DNA of 64,000 bases from Arthrobacter sp. 9V (GTDB lineage Bacteria; Actinomycetota; Actinomycetes; Actinomycetales; Micrococcaceae), in contig NZ_LR732912.1 in assembly GCF_902506065.1 (NCBI RefSeq), positions 2,292,154-2,356,153 on the forward strand, in the 5' to 3' direction. Below, piece by piece: positions 52,287 to 60,282 of this stretch (its first letter is position 1; the number at the start of each line of letters is the position of its first letter). The position numbers and the translations under genes are program-made. The notes under the pieces are model-generated. The model worked only from the letters and a program-made list of their open reading frames with translations. It searched no databases and had not been told where the DNA came from.

Positions 52287-53711
52287 ATGTCTCCACTTCC
52301 TCACATCCTCTTTCGCAAAACGAACCCCGGCATGCACCATGAATCAGAACAGCCCGCACTTACTCGCAGCATGGGAACCTTTCAGCTCTCCATGCTGGGT
52401 ATTGGGGCGACTGTCGGTACAGGGATTTTCATCGTCTTTTCCCAAGCTGTACCAGTGGCCGGCCCGGCCGTGATTTGGTCCTTCGTCATTGCAGCCCTCG
52501 TCGCCGGGCTCACAGCCCTCTGCTACGCCGAGATGGCCAGTGCCATCCCGGCGTCCGGCTCGTCCTACTCCTACGCTTACGCAACCGTTGGGGAGTTCCC
52601 CGCCCTCGCCGTCGGAGCGTGCCTTCTGCTGGAGTACGGCGTCTCGGGTGCGGCAGTGGCGGTGGGCTGGTCGGAGTACCTGAACCAGGCTTTGGACAAC
52701 ATCTTCGGGGTCCGTATCCCTGAAGCGCTTTCCAGTGCTCCGGAAGCCGGGGGCATGGTCAACCTGCCCGCCATCGTCCTGGTGGCCATGTGCACGCTGC
52801 TGCTGGTGCGTGGAGTCAATGAATCAGCCAAGGCCAACGCCGCCATGGTGCTGATCAAGCTGGCCGTTCTGGTGATGTTCATCGTGGTCGGTGCCACCGG
52901 CTGGAACCAGGACCACTTCTCCAACTTCGCCCCTATGGGCATCGCCGGGATCACTGGCGCCGCCGGCATCATCTTTTTCTCCTACATTGGACTCGATGCA
53001 GTCTCCACCGCGGGCAACGAAGCCAAAAACCCGTCCCGCTCCCTACCCTTGGCCATTTTGATCACTCTCGGCGTCGTCACGGCGCTTTACATCACCGTCG
53101 CTGTAGTAGCCATCGGAGCGCAAGAGACCTCGGCATTCGAAGGACAGGAGGCGGGCCTGGCCGCCATTCTCCAGACCGCGACCAACGCCAGTTGGCCCGG
53201 CACGGTCCTCGCTTTGGCGGCCATCGTGTCCATTTTCAGCGTCACCTTGGTGGTGCTGTACGGTCAGACGCGCATCTTCTTCGCGATGAGCTCAGACGGG
53301 CTGGTTCCACCGATCTTCTCCCGTGTCAACGCCCGAACCCGGACACCTGTTGCCGGCACGGTCATCACAGGGTCCGCCGTCGCCGTGCTGGCGGGCCTGC
53401 TCCCCATTAATTTCCTGGCGGAAATGACCAGCATTGGCACACTGGTGGCTTTCATCGTTGTTGCACTTGCCGTGTTGATCCGACGCGCCCAGCACCCCGA
53501 TCAGCCCGCTCCGTTCAAGGTCCCGTTCTACCCGGCCGTGCCCGTTCTTTCCGTCCTGGGATGCCTGTGGATTATCAAGGATCTTCGCTCCATCACCTTG
53601 ATGGCTTTCGGTGCATGGCTCCTGCTGGCGACACTCTTCTACTTCACTTACTCAGTTCGCCACTCCCGGCTACGCCAGCGAGATGAGGCCGAACCAGTTC
53701 CTGTGGCCTGA
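52287..53711 (+). CDS. APC-superfamily amino-acid permease (cationic amino-acid type)
   Basis: This 474-residue, 12-helix permease has the APC signature IGATVGTGIFI in helix 1, EMASAIPASGSSYSYAY in helix 2-3 and FFSYIGLDAVSTAGNEAKNPSRSLP in helix 6-loop. These are typical of the cationic amino-acid (YfnA/CAT) group. It is immediately upstream of the XRE-cupin, B3/4 and gamma-lyase operon. An arginine-like substrate such as canavanine would suit the CAT-type fold and the context. Confidence 0.9.
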   Translation: MSPLPHILFRKTNPGMHHESEQPALTRSMGTFQLSMLGIGATVGTGIFIVFSQAVPVAGPAVIWSFVIAALVAGLTALCYAEMASAIPASGSSYSYAYATVGEFPALAVGACLLLEYGVSGAAVAVGWSEYLNQALDNIFGVRIPEALSSAPEAGGMVNLPAIVLVAMCTLLLVRGVNESAKANAAMVLIKLAVLVMFIVVGATGWNQDHFSNFAPMGIAGITGAAGIIFFSYIGLDAVSTAGNEAKNPSRSLPLAILITLGVVTALYITVAVVAIGAQETSAFEGQEAGLAAILQTATNASWPGTVLALAAIVSIFSVTLVVLYGQTRIFFAMSSDGLVPPIFSRVNARTRTPVAGTVITGSAVAVLAGLLPINFLAEMTSIGTLVAFIVVALAVLIRRAQHPDQPAPFKVPFYPAVPVLSVLGCLWIIKDLRSITLMAFGAWLLLATLFYFTYSVRHSRLRQRDEAEPVPVA

Positions 53712-53730
53712 GCAGCCCCTTCTGCATCGA

Positions 53731-53765
53731 TTGAAAGTGCACTACAAGTGCAGTATGCTGCATTT
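53731..53765 (+). promoter_or_regulatory. Promoter and autoregulatory operator of the XRE-cupin operon
   Basis: TTGAAA (53731-53736), 17 bases, TATGCT (53754-53759) is a good sigma-A promoter. The palindrome TGCACT-ACA-AGTGCA (53738-53752) fills the spacer, so a bound repressor would exclude RNA polymerase. The ATG at 53766 lies six bases after the -10 with no ribosome site, so the mRNA is probably leaderless. Confidence 0.82.
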
Positions 53766-54368
53766 ATGGACGAAAATATCGCAACCCTGGCTACGGCGAT
53801 CGGCAGCCGCGTCAAGCACGAGCGTCTGACGCGCCGCATGACGCTGGATCAGCTGGCCGAGGCGGCCGGCGTGAGCCGCCGCATGCTCATCAATGTTGAA
53901 CAAGCCACCATGAATCCAAGCGTCGGCACTCTGCTGAGAATCAGCGACGCCCTGGGCGTCGGGCTGCCGGACTTGGTTCAGTCCCCCGAACCCAAAGCAG
54001 TCAAGGTCACCCGCACAGGTGAAGGCGCAGTGCTCTGGAGCAGCGAGGCAGGCGGACGAGGCATACTGGTGGGCGGAACCGAGCCGCCGGAAGTGGTCGA
54101 ATTATGGGACTGGACGCTGGGACCGGGCGACGAACACGCCAGCGAAGCCCATACCTCAGGCACCAAAGAGCTCCTGCAAGTTCAACAAGGCACCGTCACT
54201 GTTGGCGTAGCAGAGCAAACGTTCGTCCTTGAAGTGGGAGACTCGGTGACCTTCCCCGGGGACGTAGCCCACTCGTACAGCAACAGCACCACCGAGCTGG
54301 CACGGTTCTCCCTCGCAGTCTTTGAACGCGGCGTCGGATCAGGACATCGGGAGGCAAACGATGCATAG
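53766..54368 (+). CDS. XRE-family regulator with C-terminal cupin domain
   Basis: This 200-residue regulator has an XRE HTH at residues about 10-65 (MTLDQLAEAAGVSRRMLINVEQ), and a cupin_2 barrel at about 110-190 (PGDEHASEAH, VTFPGDVAHSY) is the ligand-sensing part. The start is taken as the ATG at 53766 because of the promoter spacing; a GTG six codons upstream lies inside the -10 region. It overlaps the B3/4 gene by 8 bases. A palindrome in its promoter recurs before the EamA exporter, so it probably controls both in response to an amino acid. Confidence 0.9.
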   Translation: MDENIATLATAIGSRVKHERLTRRMTLDQLAEAAGVSRRMLINVEQATMNPSVGTLLRISDALGVGLPDLVQSPEPKAVKVTRTGEGAVLWSSEAGGRGILVGGTEPPEVVELWDWTLGPGDEHASEAHTSGTKELLQVQQGTVTVGVAEQTFVLEVGDSVTFPGDVAHSYSNSTTELARFSLAVFERGVGSGHREANDA

Positions 54369-55098
54369 CAGCCAAACCCACCAGGAAACCCTTGACGCCG
54401 CCCATGTGGAACCCGCTGTTTTCGAGCTTCGGCCCGATTACCGTGCCCTGCTTATTGCAGTGGATGGCCTCACCCCGGGGGTCAGCGATGCAGCAAGCAA
54501 CGCGCTGCTGGAGCAGGCCGAGGCGGCTGCCCGGACTGCCCTGAGCGAACAGAAGGTGGAACAACTACCGCACGTTGCCGCATGGCGTGAGGCCTACCAA
54601 GGCTTCGGCGCCAAGCCCAACCGCACACGCAACAGCCTCGAAGCACTGATCCGCCGGGCGGACGCGGGCCTCCCCAGAGTCAACAAGCTCACAGATCTTT
54701 ACAATGCCATCTCAGTCCTGCACCAGATTCCGCTGGGCGGCGAAGACCTCGCCCGTTACAGCGGAGCACCACGACTCGTCCGCGCCACGGGCCAAGAACC
54801 GTTCGACACGGTGGCCAATGGAGAACCAATTGTTGAATATCCCGATCCCGGCGAAGTCCTCTGGCGCGACGACGACGGCGTCACTTGCCGTCGATGGAAC
54901 TGGCGCCAAGGCCGCCGCACACAGCTGAGGGATGAGACCACTTCTGCCTTGTTCATCCTCGACGCCCTGGAACCCATGAGCACCGCATCACTGTTTGCCG
55001 CAGGAGATGATCTGACCAAGCACCTGGCGGGCTTGGGCTCAGCGGTAACGGTCACCCAACGCCTGCTCCAACCCGGCACCACATACTCTGACCGCTGA
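54361..55098 (+). CDS. ctdA: Stand-alone B3/4 domain protein, probable canavanyl-tRNA deacylase
   Basis: This 245-residue protein consists mainly of the B3/B4 domain found in the phenylalanyl-tRNA synthetase beta subunit, where it edits mischarged tRNA. The segment GFGAKPNRTRNS near residue 90, LYNAISVLHQIPLGG and LFILDAL are typical. The ATG at 54361 has GGGAGG upstream and overlaps the XRE stop. A stand-alone protein of this family, CtdA, has been described as removing canavanine from tRNA-Arg in a canavanine-degrading Pseudomonas. The match here rests on the domain plus the adjoining gamma-lyase gene and is inference. Confidence 0.8.
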   Translation: MHSSQTHQETLDAAHVEPAVFELRPDYRALLIAVDGLTPGVSDAASNALLEQAEAAARTALSEQKVEQLPHVAAWREAYQGFGAKPNRTRNSLEALIRRADAGLPRVNKLTDLYNAISVLHQIPLGGEDLARYSGAPRLVRATGQEPFDTVANGEPIVEYPDPGEVLWRDDDGVTCRRWNWRQGRRTQLRDETTSALFILDALEPMSTASLFAAGDDLTKHLAGLGSAVTVTQRLLQPGTTYSDR

Positions 55099-55143
55099 CT
55101 CCGCCCGTTGACGGGATGTACCCTCCGAAAGGAAACATGAACA

Positions 55144-56361
55144 ATGAACCGCACACCTGATAAGCACAACAGGGCCTCCGTCCACGACGCCACCTGGGCC
55201 GTCCACGGAGGAAACAACATCGACAAAGGCACAGGCGCCCTCCGCACCCCCCTGATCATGGCCAACTCCTACGTTCTCCCCGAAGACCCCTCCGACATGG
55301 ACTGGTCGAGCGTTGACGACGGACTGGTCTACACCCGAAACGCCGGCGCCAACCAGGTGGCGCTGGAAACAAAACTTGCCGCCATGGAAGGCGCCGAAGC
55401 CGCAGCCGCTTTCGCCACCGGCGTCGCAGCCCTCCATGGAGTGTTCTTCGCCCTCCTCAAATCCGGCGATCACGTGGTGGTTTCCAACGTCACCTACGAA
55501 GCCGTCTACCGCCTCTTCGGGGAACTTCTTCCGGAAAAGTACGGCATTGAAGCCACCTTCGTTGATGCGGACGACTTGGACGCAGTCCGGGCAGCCGTTC
55601 GTCCGAACACCAAACTGATCCACGCCGAAACCATCGCCAACCCCACCACCAAGGTGGCCAACGTTGCCGCCCTGTCCAGGATCGCCAGGGACGCCGGCGT
55701 CCTACTGACCATTGATGCCACGTTCACACCGGCACCCTTCTACCGAGCCCTCGACGACGGCGCAGACTTGGTCATCCACTCACTGACCAAGTACATCAAC
55801 GGCCATGGCGACGCCATGGGCGGTGTGGTCATCGGAAACCGCGAACTCATCCAGCACATCCGACACGATGCAATCGTCGATGCCGGCGGCGTCATTTCAC
55901 CGTTCAACGCCTGGATGATCATGCGCGGCTCGGTAACGCTACCGCTGCGTCTCAAGCAGCAATTTTCCAGCGCCGAGAAGGTAGCCGCCGTCCTCGAAGC
56001 CGATCCGCGGATTGCTTACGCCCTCTACCCGGGACTTGCTTCGCACCCGCAGCACGAACTGGCAGGCAAACAATTCGGCGGCCGGGGTTACGGCGGCGTT
56101 CTCGCCTTCGCCGTTGAAGGTGACTCGAACACCCAGAACACCTTCGTGAAGAACCTGCAGGTCATTACGTCGGCAGTCTCGCTCGGCCATGACGAGACGC
56201 TGATTGTCCACGTAGGTCCGGATGCCCGCGGCGGCTCAGAGAACTACCCTGATTCATTCCACAAATACGGCCACTTGCGCCTGTCACTCGGGCTTGAAGA
56301 CCCTGAAGACATCATCGATGACATCCTCAGCGCCTTGGACAAGACCTTCGGGGACAAATAA
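55144..56361 (+). CDS. PLP-dependent gamma-lyase of the Cys/Met metabolism family, probable canavanine-gamma-lyase
   Basis: This 405-residue fold-type I PLP enzyme of the trans-sulfuration family has YTRNAGAN (residues 63-70, phosphate-binding Y-x-R), D191 in TIDATFTPAP (ring nitrogen) and K216 in SLTKYINGHGD (Schiff base). The usual labels would be methionine gamma-lyase or cystathionine synthase/lyase. The neighbours (B3/4 editing protein, XRE-cupin regulator, homoserine-degrading operon, guanidinium-type exporter) instead fit canavanine-gamma-lyase, which eliminates hydroxyguanidine from canavanine and yields homoserine. No sulfur-metabolism genes are near. The start is the ATG at 55144, and an out-of-frame ATG at 55137 precedes it. 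Confidence 0.8.
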   Translation: MNRTPDKHNRASVHDATWAVHGGNNIDKGTGALRTPLIMANSYVLPEDPSDMDWSSVDDGLVYTRNAGANQVALETKLAAMEGAEAAAAFATGVAALHGVFFALLKSGDHVVVSNVTYEAVYRLFGELLPEKYGIEATFVDADDLDAVRAAVRPNTKLIHAETIANPTTKVANVAALSRIARDAGVLLTIDATFTPAPFYRALDDGADLVIHSLTKYINGHGDAMGGVVIGNRELIQHIRHDAIVDAGGVISPFNAWMIMRGSVTLPLRLKQQFSSAEKVAAVLEADPRIAYALYPGLASHPQHELAGKQFGGRGYGGVLAFAVEGDSNTQNTFVKNLQVITSAVSLGHDETLIVHVGPDARGGSENYPDSFHKYGHLRLSLGLEDPEDIIDDILSALDKTFGDK

Positions 56362-56378
56362 CCACGAAACATGCGAGA

Positions 56379-56416
56379 GCCTGGGACGGACGTCAATTGC
56401 AGCGTCCATCCCAGGC
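56379..56416. terminator. Bidirectional terminator after the gamma-lyase gene
   Basis: An inverted repeat of 14 bp with one mismatch (56379-56392 and 56403-56416, 10-base loop) lies between the convergent lyase and MFS genes. Confidence 0.82.
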
Positions 56417-56458
56417 CTTGCATTTGCTCTTCGCTCCATTCCGGAGCGGCAGCCCGGT

Positions 56459-57730
56459 TCAGGTTCGCGAACGCTCCCGACGTCGGTCCACCACTGAGAT
56501 GGTCACGGCCAAGAGAGTGATCCCGGCTGCCAGGCACAGGGGAATCCGGGACACCGGTGCAATGAGCGCGCCCGCCAATGCCGTGCCGGCCGATCCGGCA
56601 GTGATTTTCAAGGCGCCGATCCAGACGAATACCTGGCCCCTGACAGCTGGCGGCGCATATTCGCTGCGCGCTGCCAACGTGGAGGCGAAAAAGTAGGAAT
56701 TCAGCACCCCGGCGCAAGCAAAGGCTGCAACCGCCGTCGGGAAGGTCCCGGCTGCCGCTGAACCGCACAAGGCGATTCCTACCGCAGCAGCCAGCCAGGT
56801 CATCAGCGGATCAGCGTCGGTTCTCAGCGGCCGGATCATGACGCCGGCTGATCCCAGGAGCCCGCCGAGCCCGTAGGCGGCGGTCAAAATTCCTGCCGCA
56901 GCAGGCACTACGTCCAACTCGCCCGTGAAGGCCACGGCGGAGATCGGTAGCGCGGCCACTGATAAGGCCACCACAACAGTCATGTAGAGGGTTCGCCGAA
57001 GGGGGCCGTTGGAAATCATCATCAGCAGTGTCCGGCCAGGCCGGGGTACCTCCGCGGCAATGGTAGCCGGAGCCGTGTAGGGCAATAGCCTGATCACAGC
57101 GGCTGCAACGAACGTTGACCCTGCAAGGATGAGTGCGGCAGTGGCCGGATCGGCCCAGGCCGAGACCGCCGCAACCAAGGACGGTCCGATCGTCCCACCG
57201 ATCCCGTACGTGGCTACATCCCAACCCTGGGCACGCCTTTGACTGGTCCTCTCCGGTCCGGCGATTGCTGCCAACCTGCTGCTGATGCCGCCTGTGAGGA
57301 GTGGACCCACCAGTCCCGATGCGATGAGAAGAAGGCCGGGCACAAGGGGCGGAGTCACCGGGAAAAGGAGTACCGCCGCAGCAAGGGTTGTACCGTGAAT
57401 CATGCACGCCCACGCGATAATCGTCCTGCCATCCCTGGCGGTATCGAGGCGGCGGGCGACAAGCGGACCGAAGAGATGCGGCGCCGTGATGCAGGCACCC
57501 AGGATGCCAGCCAACCATCCTGGTGCACCGCTGGTGGTGGCCAACAGGACTATTGCTACAACCGCCCCGCCATCCGCGCTGCGCGCCAAAGTTGCAGCCA
57601 GGACATAGCGTGCAAGCCCTCCGGAAGTCCCTGATGGGTTAGTCCCGGCTAGTGGATTGCTCCCTGCCAGGCCAACTGCCATTCTTACGGAGCTCTCTTC
57701 CTTTGTTGGCGACGATTTATCCTGTGACAA
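56459..57730 (-). CDS. MFS transporter of unknown substrate
   Basis: This 423-residue MFS protein has about 12 helices. The probable start is the TTG at 57730, 8 bases after GGAGG and three bases after the DapA-family stop; an ATG at 57682 is an alternative. It resembles MFS_1 exporters with conserved charged loop segments (VARRLDTARDGRTI). It is co-transcribed with the DapA-family gene and therefore is likely to move the substrate or product of that enzyme. Confidence 0.85.
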   Translation of the reverse strand: MSQDKSSPTKEESSVRMAVGLAGSNPLAGTNPSGTSGGLARYVLAATLARSADGGAVVAIVLLATTSGAPGWLAGILGACITAPHLFGPLVARRLDTARDGRTIIAWACMIHGTTLAAAVLLFPVTPPLVPGLLLIASGLVGPLLTGGISSRLAAIAGPERTSQRRAQGWDVATYGIGGTIGPSLVAAVSAWADPATAALILAGSTFVAAAVIRLLPYTAPATIAAEVPRPGRTLLMMISNGPLRRTLYMTVVVALSVAALPISAVAFTGELDVVPAAAGILTAAYGLGGLLGSAGVMIRPLRTDADPLMTWLAAAVGIALCGSAAAGTFPTAVAAFACAGVLNSYFFASTLAARSEYAPPAVRGQVFVWIGALKITAGSAGTALAGALIAPVSRIPLCLAAGITLLAVTISVVDRRRERSRT

Positions 57731-57733
57731 CTG

Positions 57734-58621
57734 CTAAACCTCCACACCACATAGCCGGATGGCCTCGGCCACCTTCTCCCGGCCTTCGGCATCAAGCCCG
57801 CGGAGAGGCAGCGGCAACGCCGAAGACGGCACTACGCCAAGATCCTCAGCCAGAGCCGCAGTGACGCGCAGGCTTCCATAAGTGCGGAACAGGGACCAGA
57901 TGGGCTCCAGAGCCGAGGATGCGGCCAAAGCCAGATCCTTTCGGCCCGCGAGGGCGTGATCAACAAGGGTCCTTGCCTGGTGGGGCAGGACCCCGGCAAT
58001 CACCGAGTACCAAACGTTGCATCCGGCCAGCAGTGCCTCGGCGGCAACCCAATCACCGCTGATGCCCAGTGACGTCCCACCGGGCAGTCCCGCCCTGAGC
58101 CTGGAGATTCGCTCAGCAACTCCCCCGGCTGCGGGCGGCGGAATTTTGATGGAGGCAATCCCACGGATCCCGGCAACCCTGGCGTGCAGCTCGTCACTGA
58201 AAGTGAACCCGGTAGTGCCCGGATTGTCATAGACAACCACAGGAAGATCGGACTCTCCTGCCACAGTCTTGAAGAGCCCGAAAACCTCAGTCTCGGAAAG
58301 CTTCTGGTAAGAAACCGGAGCCAGCAGCAGAGCCGAAGCGCCGGCACTTTGAGCATCAGCTGCAAACATCAGGACGTCGCGGGTGCGTACAGCTCCGACG
58401 CCGGCCAGAACCGGGACACCGCCGGCAGCTTCAACGGCAGCTTCAAGGACTGCCCGGCGTTCATCGCGGGAGAGATAGGCGTAATTTCCCGTTGAACCAA
58501 GAACACCGAGCGAGTCCGCACCGGCCTCCGCGGCGCGGCTCACCACCTTGCCAAGGGCATTGAGGTCCACGCTTTCACCGTCCATGGGGGTAAGGGGAAA
58601 TGCGCTGAGGCCATTGAACAC
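57734..58621 (-). CDS. DapA-family aldolase/lyase
   Basis: This 295-residue class I aldolase of the dihydrodipicolinate synthase family has a GTG start with AGGAAC upstream. The Schiff-base lysine is K159 in IASIKIPP, the catalytic tyrosine is Y131 in YDNPGTTGF, and the GSTGNYAYL loop near residue 43 replaces the GTTGE of true DapA. Those changes point to an N-acetylneuraminate-lyase-like or hydroxy-oxo-acid aldolase rather than lysine biosynthesis. It is divergent from a MocR regulator, which suggests an amino-acid or PLP-related signal. The substrate is unknown. Confidence 0.87.
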   Translation of the reverse strand: MFNGLSAFPLTPMDGESVDLNALGKVVSRAAEAGADSLGVLGSTGNYAYLSRDERRAVLEAAVEAAGGVPVLAGVGAVRTRDVLMFAADAQSAGASALLLAPVSYQKLSETEVFGLFKTVAGESDLPVVVYDNPGTTGFTFSDELHARVAGIRGIASIKIPPPAAGGVAERISRLRAGLPGGTSLGISGDWVAAEALLAGCNVWYSVIAGVLPHQARTLVDHALAGRKDLALAASSALEPIWSLFRTYGSLRVTAALAEDLGVVPSSALPLPLRGLDAEGREKVAEAIRLCGVEV

Positions 58622-58690
58622 TGGTTCCTACTTTCGTCGTGCTGCAGGAACGCAGCGCTTCAGGTGACTGATATCCATGCTGCCAAAGGC

Positions 58691-58737
58691 TTTGGTCCTA
58701 CACTAGGTCCAAGAATGAACAAGACTGGAGGACCAAA
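58691..58737. promoter_or_regulatory. GGTCC boxes in the MocR-DapA divergent region
   Basis: TTTGGTCC (58691-58698), AGGTCC (58705-58710) and an inverted GGACCAAA (58730-58737) form a three-box arrangement around a TACACT -10-like element (58699-58704). MocR regulators often bind such repeated boxes. The last box touches the mocR start codon. Confidence 0.55.
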
Positions 58738-60158
58738 TGAGGGAAGCTGAGCTACCGATCGAGTTGGACAGGAACAGTCCGAACCCGCTGGCCGCCCAAG
58801 TGGCGAGCCAGCTGCGGACGGCCATCCTCAACGGCCTCCTGCAACCGGAGCACACGCTGCCCGCGACCAGAAGACTCGCCACTGAACTAGGCATTTCCCG
58901 AGGCGTCGTTGTGCGGGCCTTCGAGCAACTCTCGGGCGAGGGATTCCTTGTGAGCAACGGCGCGGGCGGAACCAAAGTGGCGGTCCGCCCGGACATCAAC
59001 AGCCGCCCTCTTGAGGACAGGAAACCACGCAGCGCTTCACTACAGGCCGACGTGATCGATCTGACGCCCGGCCGCCCCTCCGGATCACCGTTTCAGGACA
59101 GGCAATGGCGCAGTGCGTGGAAGTTGGCTGTTGCGGAGCAAGGCAAGATCCAGCTCCCACCGGCGTTGGGTGTTACAGCCTTGCGTGTTGCCGTGGCTGA
59201 TCACTTGGCCGTATCCAGAGGCCTGGCTGTGGATGCTGATGACATCATCATCACTGGGGGCACCAGCGACGCACTGCAACTCATCGTGGCAATGCTCCGA
59301 AACCACACCGCCCAACCGCGCATCCTGGTTGAGGACCCCGGTTACCCTACCGCCCGCCGGGTCATGACGGCGGCAGGTGCACGCATCCAGACAGTCCCCG
59401 TGGATGAGAACGGCTTGAAGAGCTCCCAGCTGGCCGCACTCAAAGACGTCCCCGATGCTGTCCTGGTAACCCCCAGCCACCAATATCCTTTGGGCGGCAG
59501 GATGGCCGTTCAGGAAAGGCTGGGGCTGCTGAAATGGGCTGAGCAGCACGGTGTACTTGTGCTTGAGGATGATTACGACAGCGAATTCCGACACAGCAGA
59601 ATGCCGCTCCCCGCCGTCGCATCCCTGCCCGGCGGAGCCGACGTAGTACTGCTCGGGACGTTCTCAAAGAACCTCAGCCCGTGGCTACGCTGCGGATACC
59701 TGGTGGTTCGCGGCGACGCCGGCCAGCAGCTGAAGGCCACGAGGGAAGCACTGGACACACCGGTCGCCGGCATACTGCAGTCAGCCCTCGCCCATTACAT
59801 GCAGGACGGCGGGCTTTCGCGGCACGTAACACGCGCCAGGCGCGAATACGCGCACCGCCGCTCACTCCTCATGGACAGGCTTGGTTCCAGGCCCGGCCTG
59901 GAGCTCTCAGCCCTCGACGGCGGTCTCCACGCCGTAGTTCGGTTCACGCACCCTGAAGCCGCGGAGGTTGCGGCCAAAGCACTGGCCCTTGGGGTGCGGG
60001 TGGTCCCCTTGTCCGGATATTACGCTGACCGCCCGCCTGAAAATGGACTGGTCCTCGGATACGGGGCCGTCACAGATCTGCAGCTTTCCAAAGCACTGAG
60101 CATTCTGGCGGGCATGATCGGCGGGGTCGGAGAGGGGCCCGTTGCACGTCAACTGTGA
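58737..60158 (+). CDS. MocR/PdxR-family regulator (GntR HTH fused to aminotransferase domain)
   Basis: This 473-residue protein has a GntR winged HTH at about residues 10-78 (PATRRLATELGISRGVVVRAFEQL) and a class I aminotransferase-like domain from about 110, with the PLP lysine in GTFSKNLSPWLRCG. GGAGG precedes the ATG. It is divergent from the DapA-family/MFS operon, which it probably controls using PLP or a PLP-amino-acid adduct as signal. It is full length for the family. Confidence 0.93.
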   Translation: MREAELPIELDRNSPNPLAAQVASQLRTAILNGLLQPEHTLPATRRLATELGISRGVVVRAFEQLSGEGFLVSNGAGGTKVAVRPDINSRPLEDRKPRSASLQADVIDLTPGRPSGSPFQDRQWRSAWKLAVAEQGKIQLPPALGVTALRVAVADHLAVSRGLAVDADDIIITGGTSDALQLIVAMLRNHTAQPRILVEDPGYPTARRVMTAAGARIQTVPVDENGLKSSQLAALKDVPDAVLVTPSHQYPLGGRMAVQERLGLLKWAEQHGVLVLEDDYDSEFRHSRMPLPAVASLPGGADVVLLGTFSKNLSPWLRCGYLVVRGDAGQQLKATREALDTPVAGILQSALAHYMQDGGLSRHVTRARREYAHRRSLLMDRLGSRPGLELSALDGGLHAVVRFTHPEAAEVAAKALALGVRVVPLSGYYADRPPENGLVLGYGAVTDLQLSKALSILAGMIGGVGEGPVARQL

Positions 60159-60176
60159 TGAGCACAAAGGCCTCAA

Positions 60177-60211
60177 AGTGCATTGAACTGCCCTAATAGT
60201 GCATAATGAAT
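60177..60211 (+). promoter_or_regulatory. AGTGCA boxes upstream of the SMR pair
   Basis: AGTGCA occurs at 60177-60182 and again at 60198-60203, the second being followed by TAATGAAT. The half-site equals that of the XRE-cupin palindrome, and the second box has the same position relative to a -10-like sequence. A TTGAAC at 60183-60188 could be the -35. The palindrome itself is not complete, so shared control is only suggested. Confidence 0.4.
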
Positions 60212-60282
60212 TGATTGCAGTGTTCACCCGCCCCATCGCATCACGGTGCAGATGAGGGCCTCCCTTTAGCAAGGAAAATGTC

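Noticed and set aside
55144..56361. Reading the PLP enzyme as a methionine-biosynthesis or cystathionine enzyme
   Set aside because: No sulfur-metabolism genes are nearby and no SAM-type leader is seen; coupling to a B3/4 editing protein and homoserine-degrading genes argues for a catabolic gamma-lyase, though sequence alone does not exclude the alternative.
60177..60282. A guanidine riboswitch before the SMR genes
   Set aside because: One CATC-ACGG-like segment is present near 60235-60255, but the paired ACGR-loop hairpins of guanidine-II and the guanidine-I core are not recognisable.
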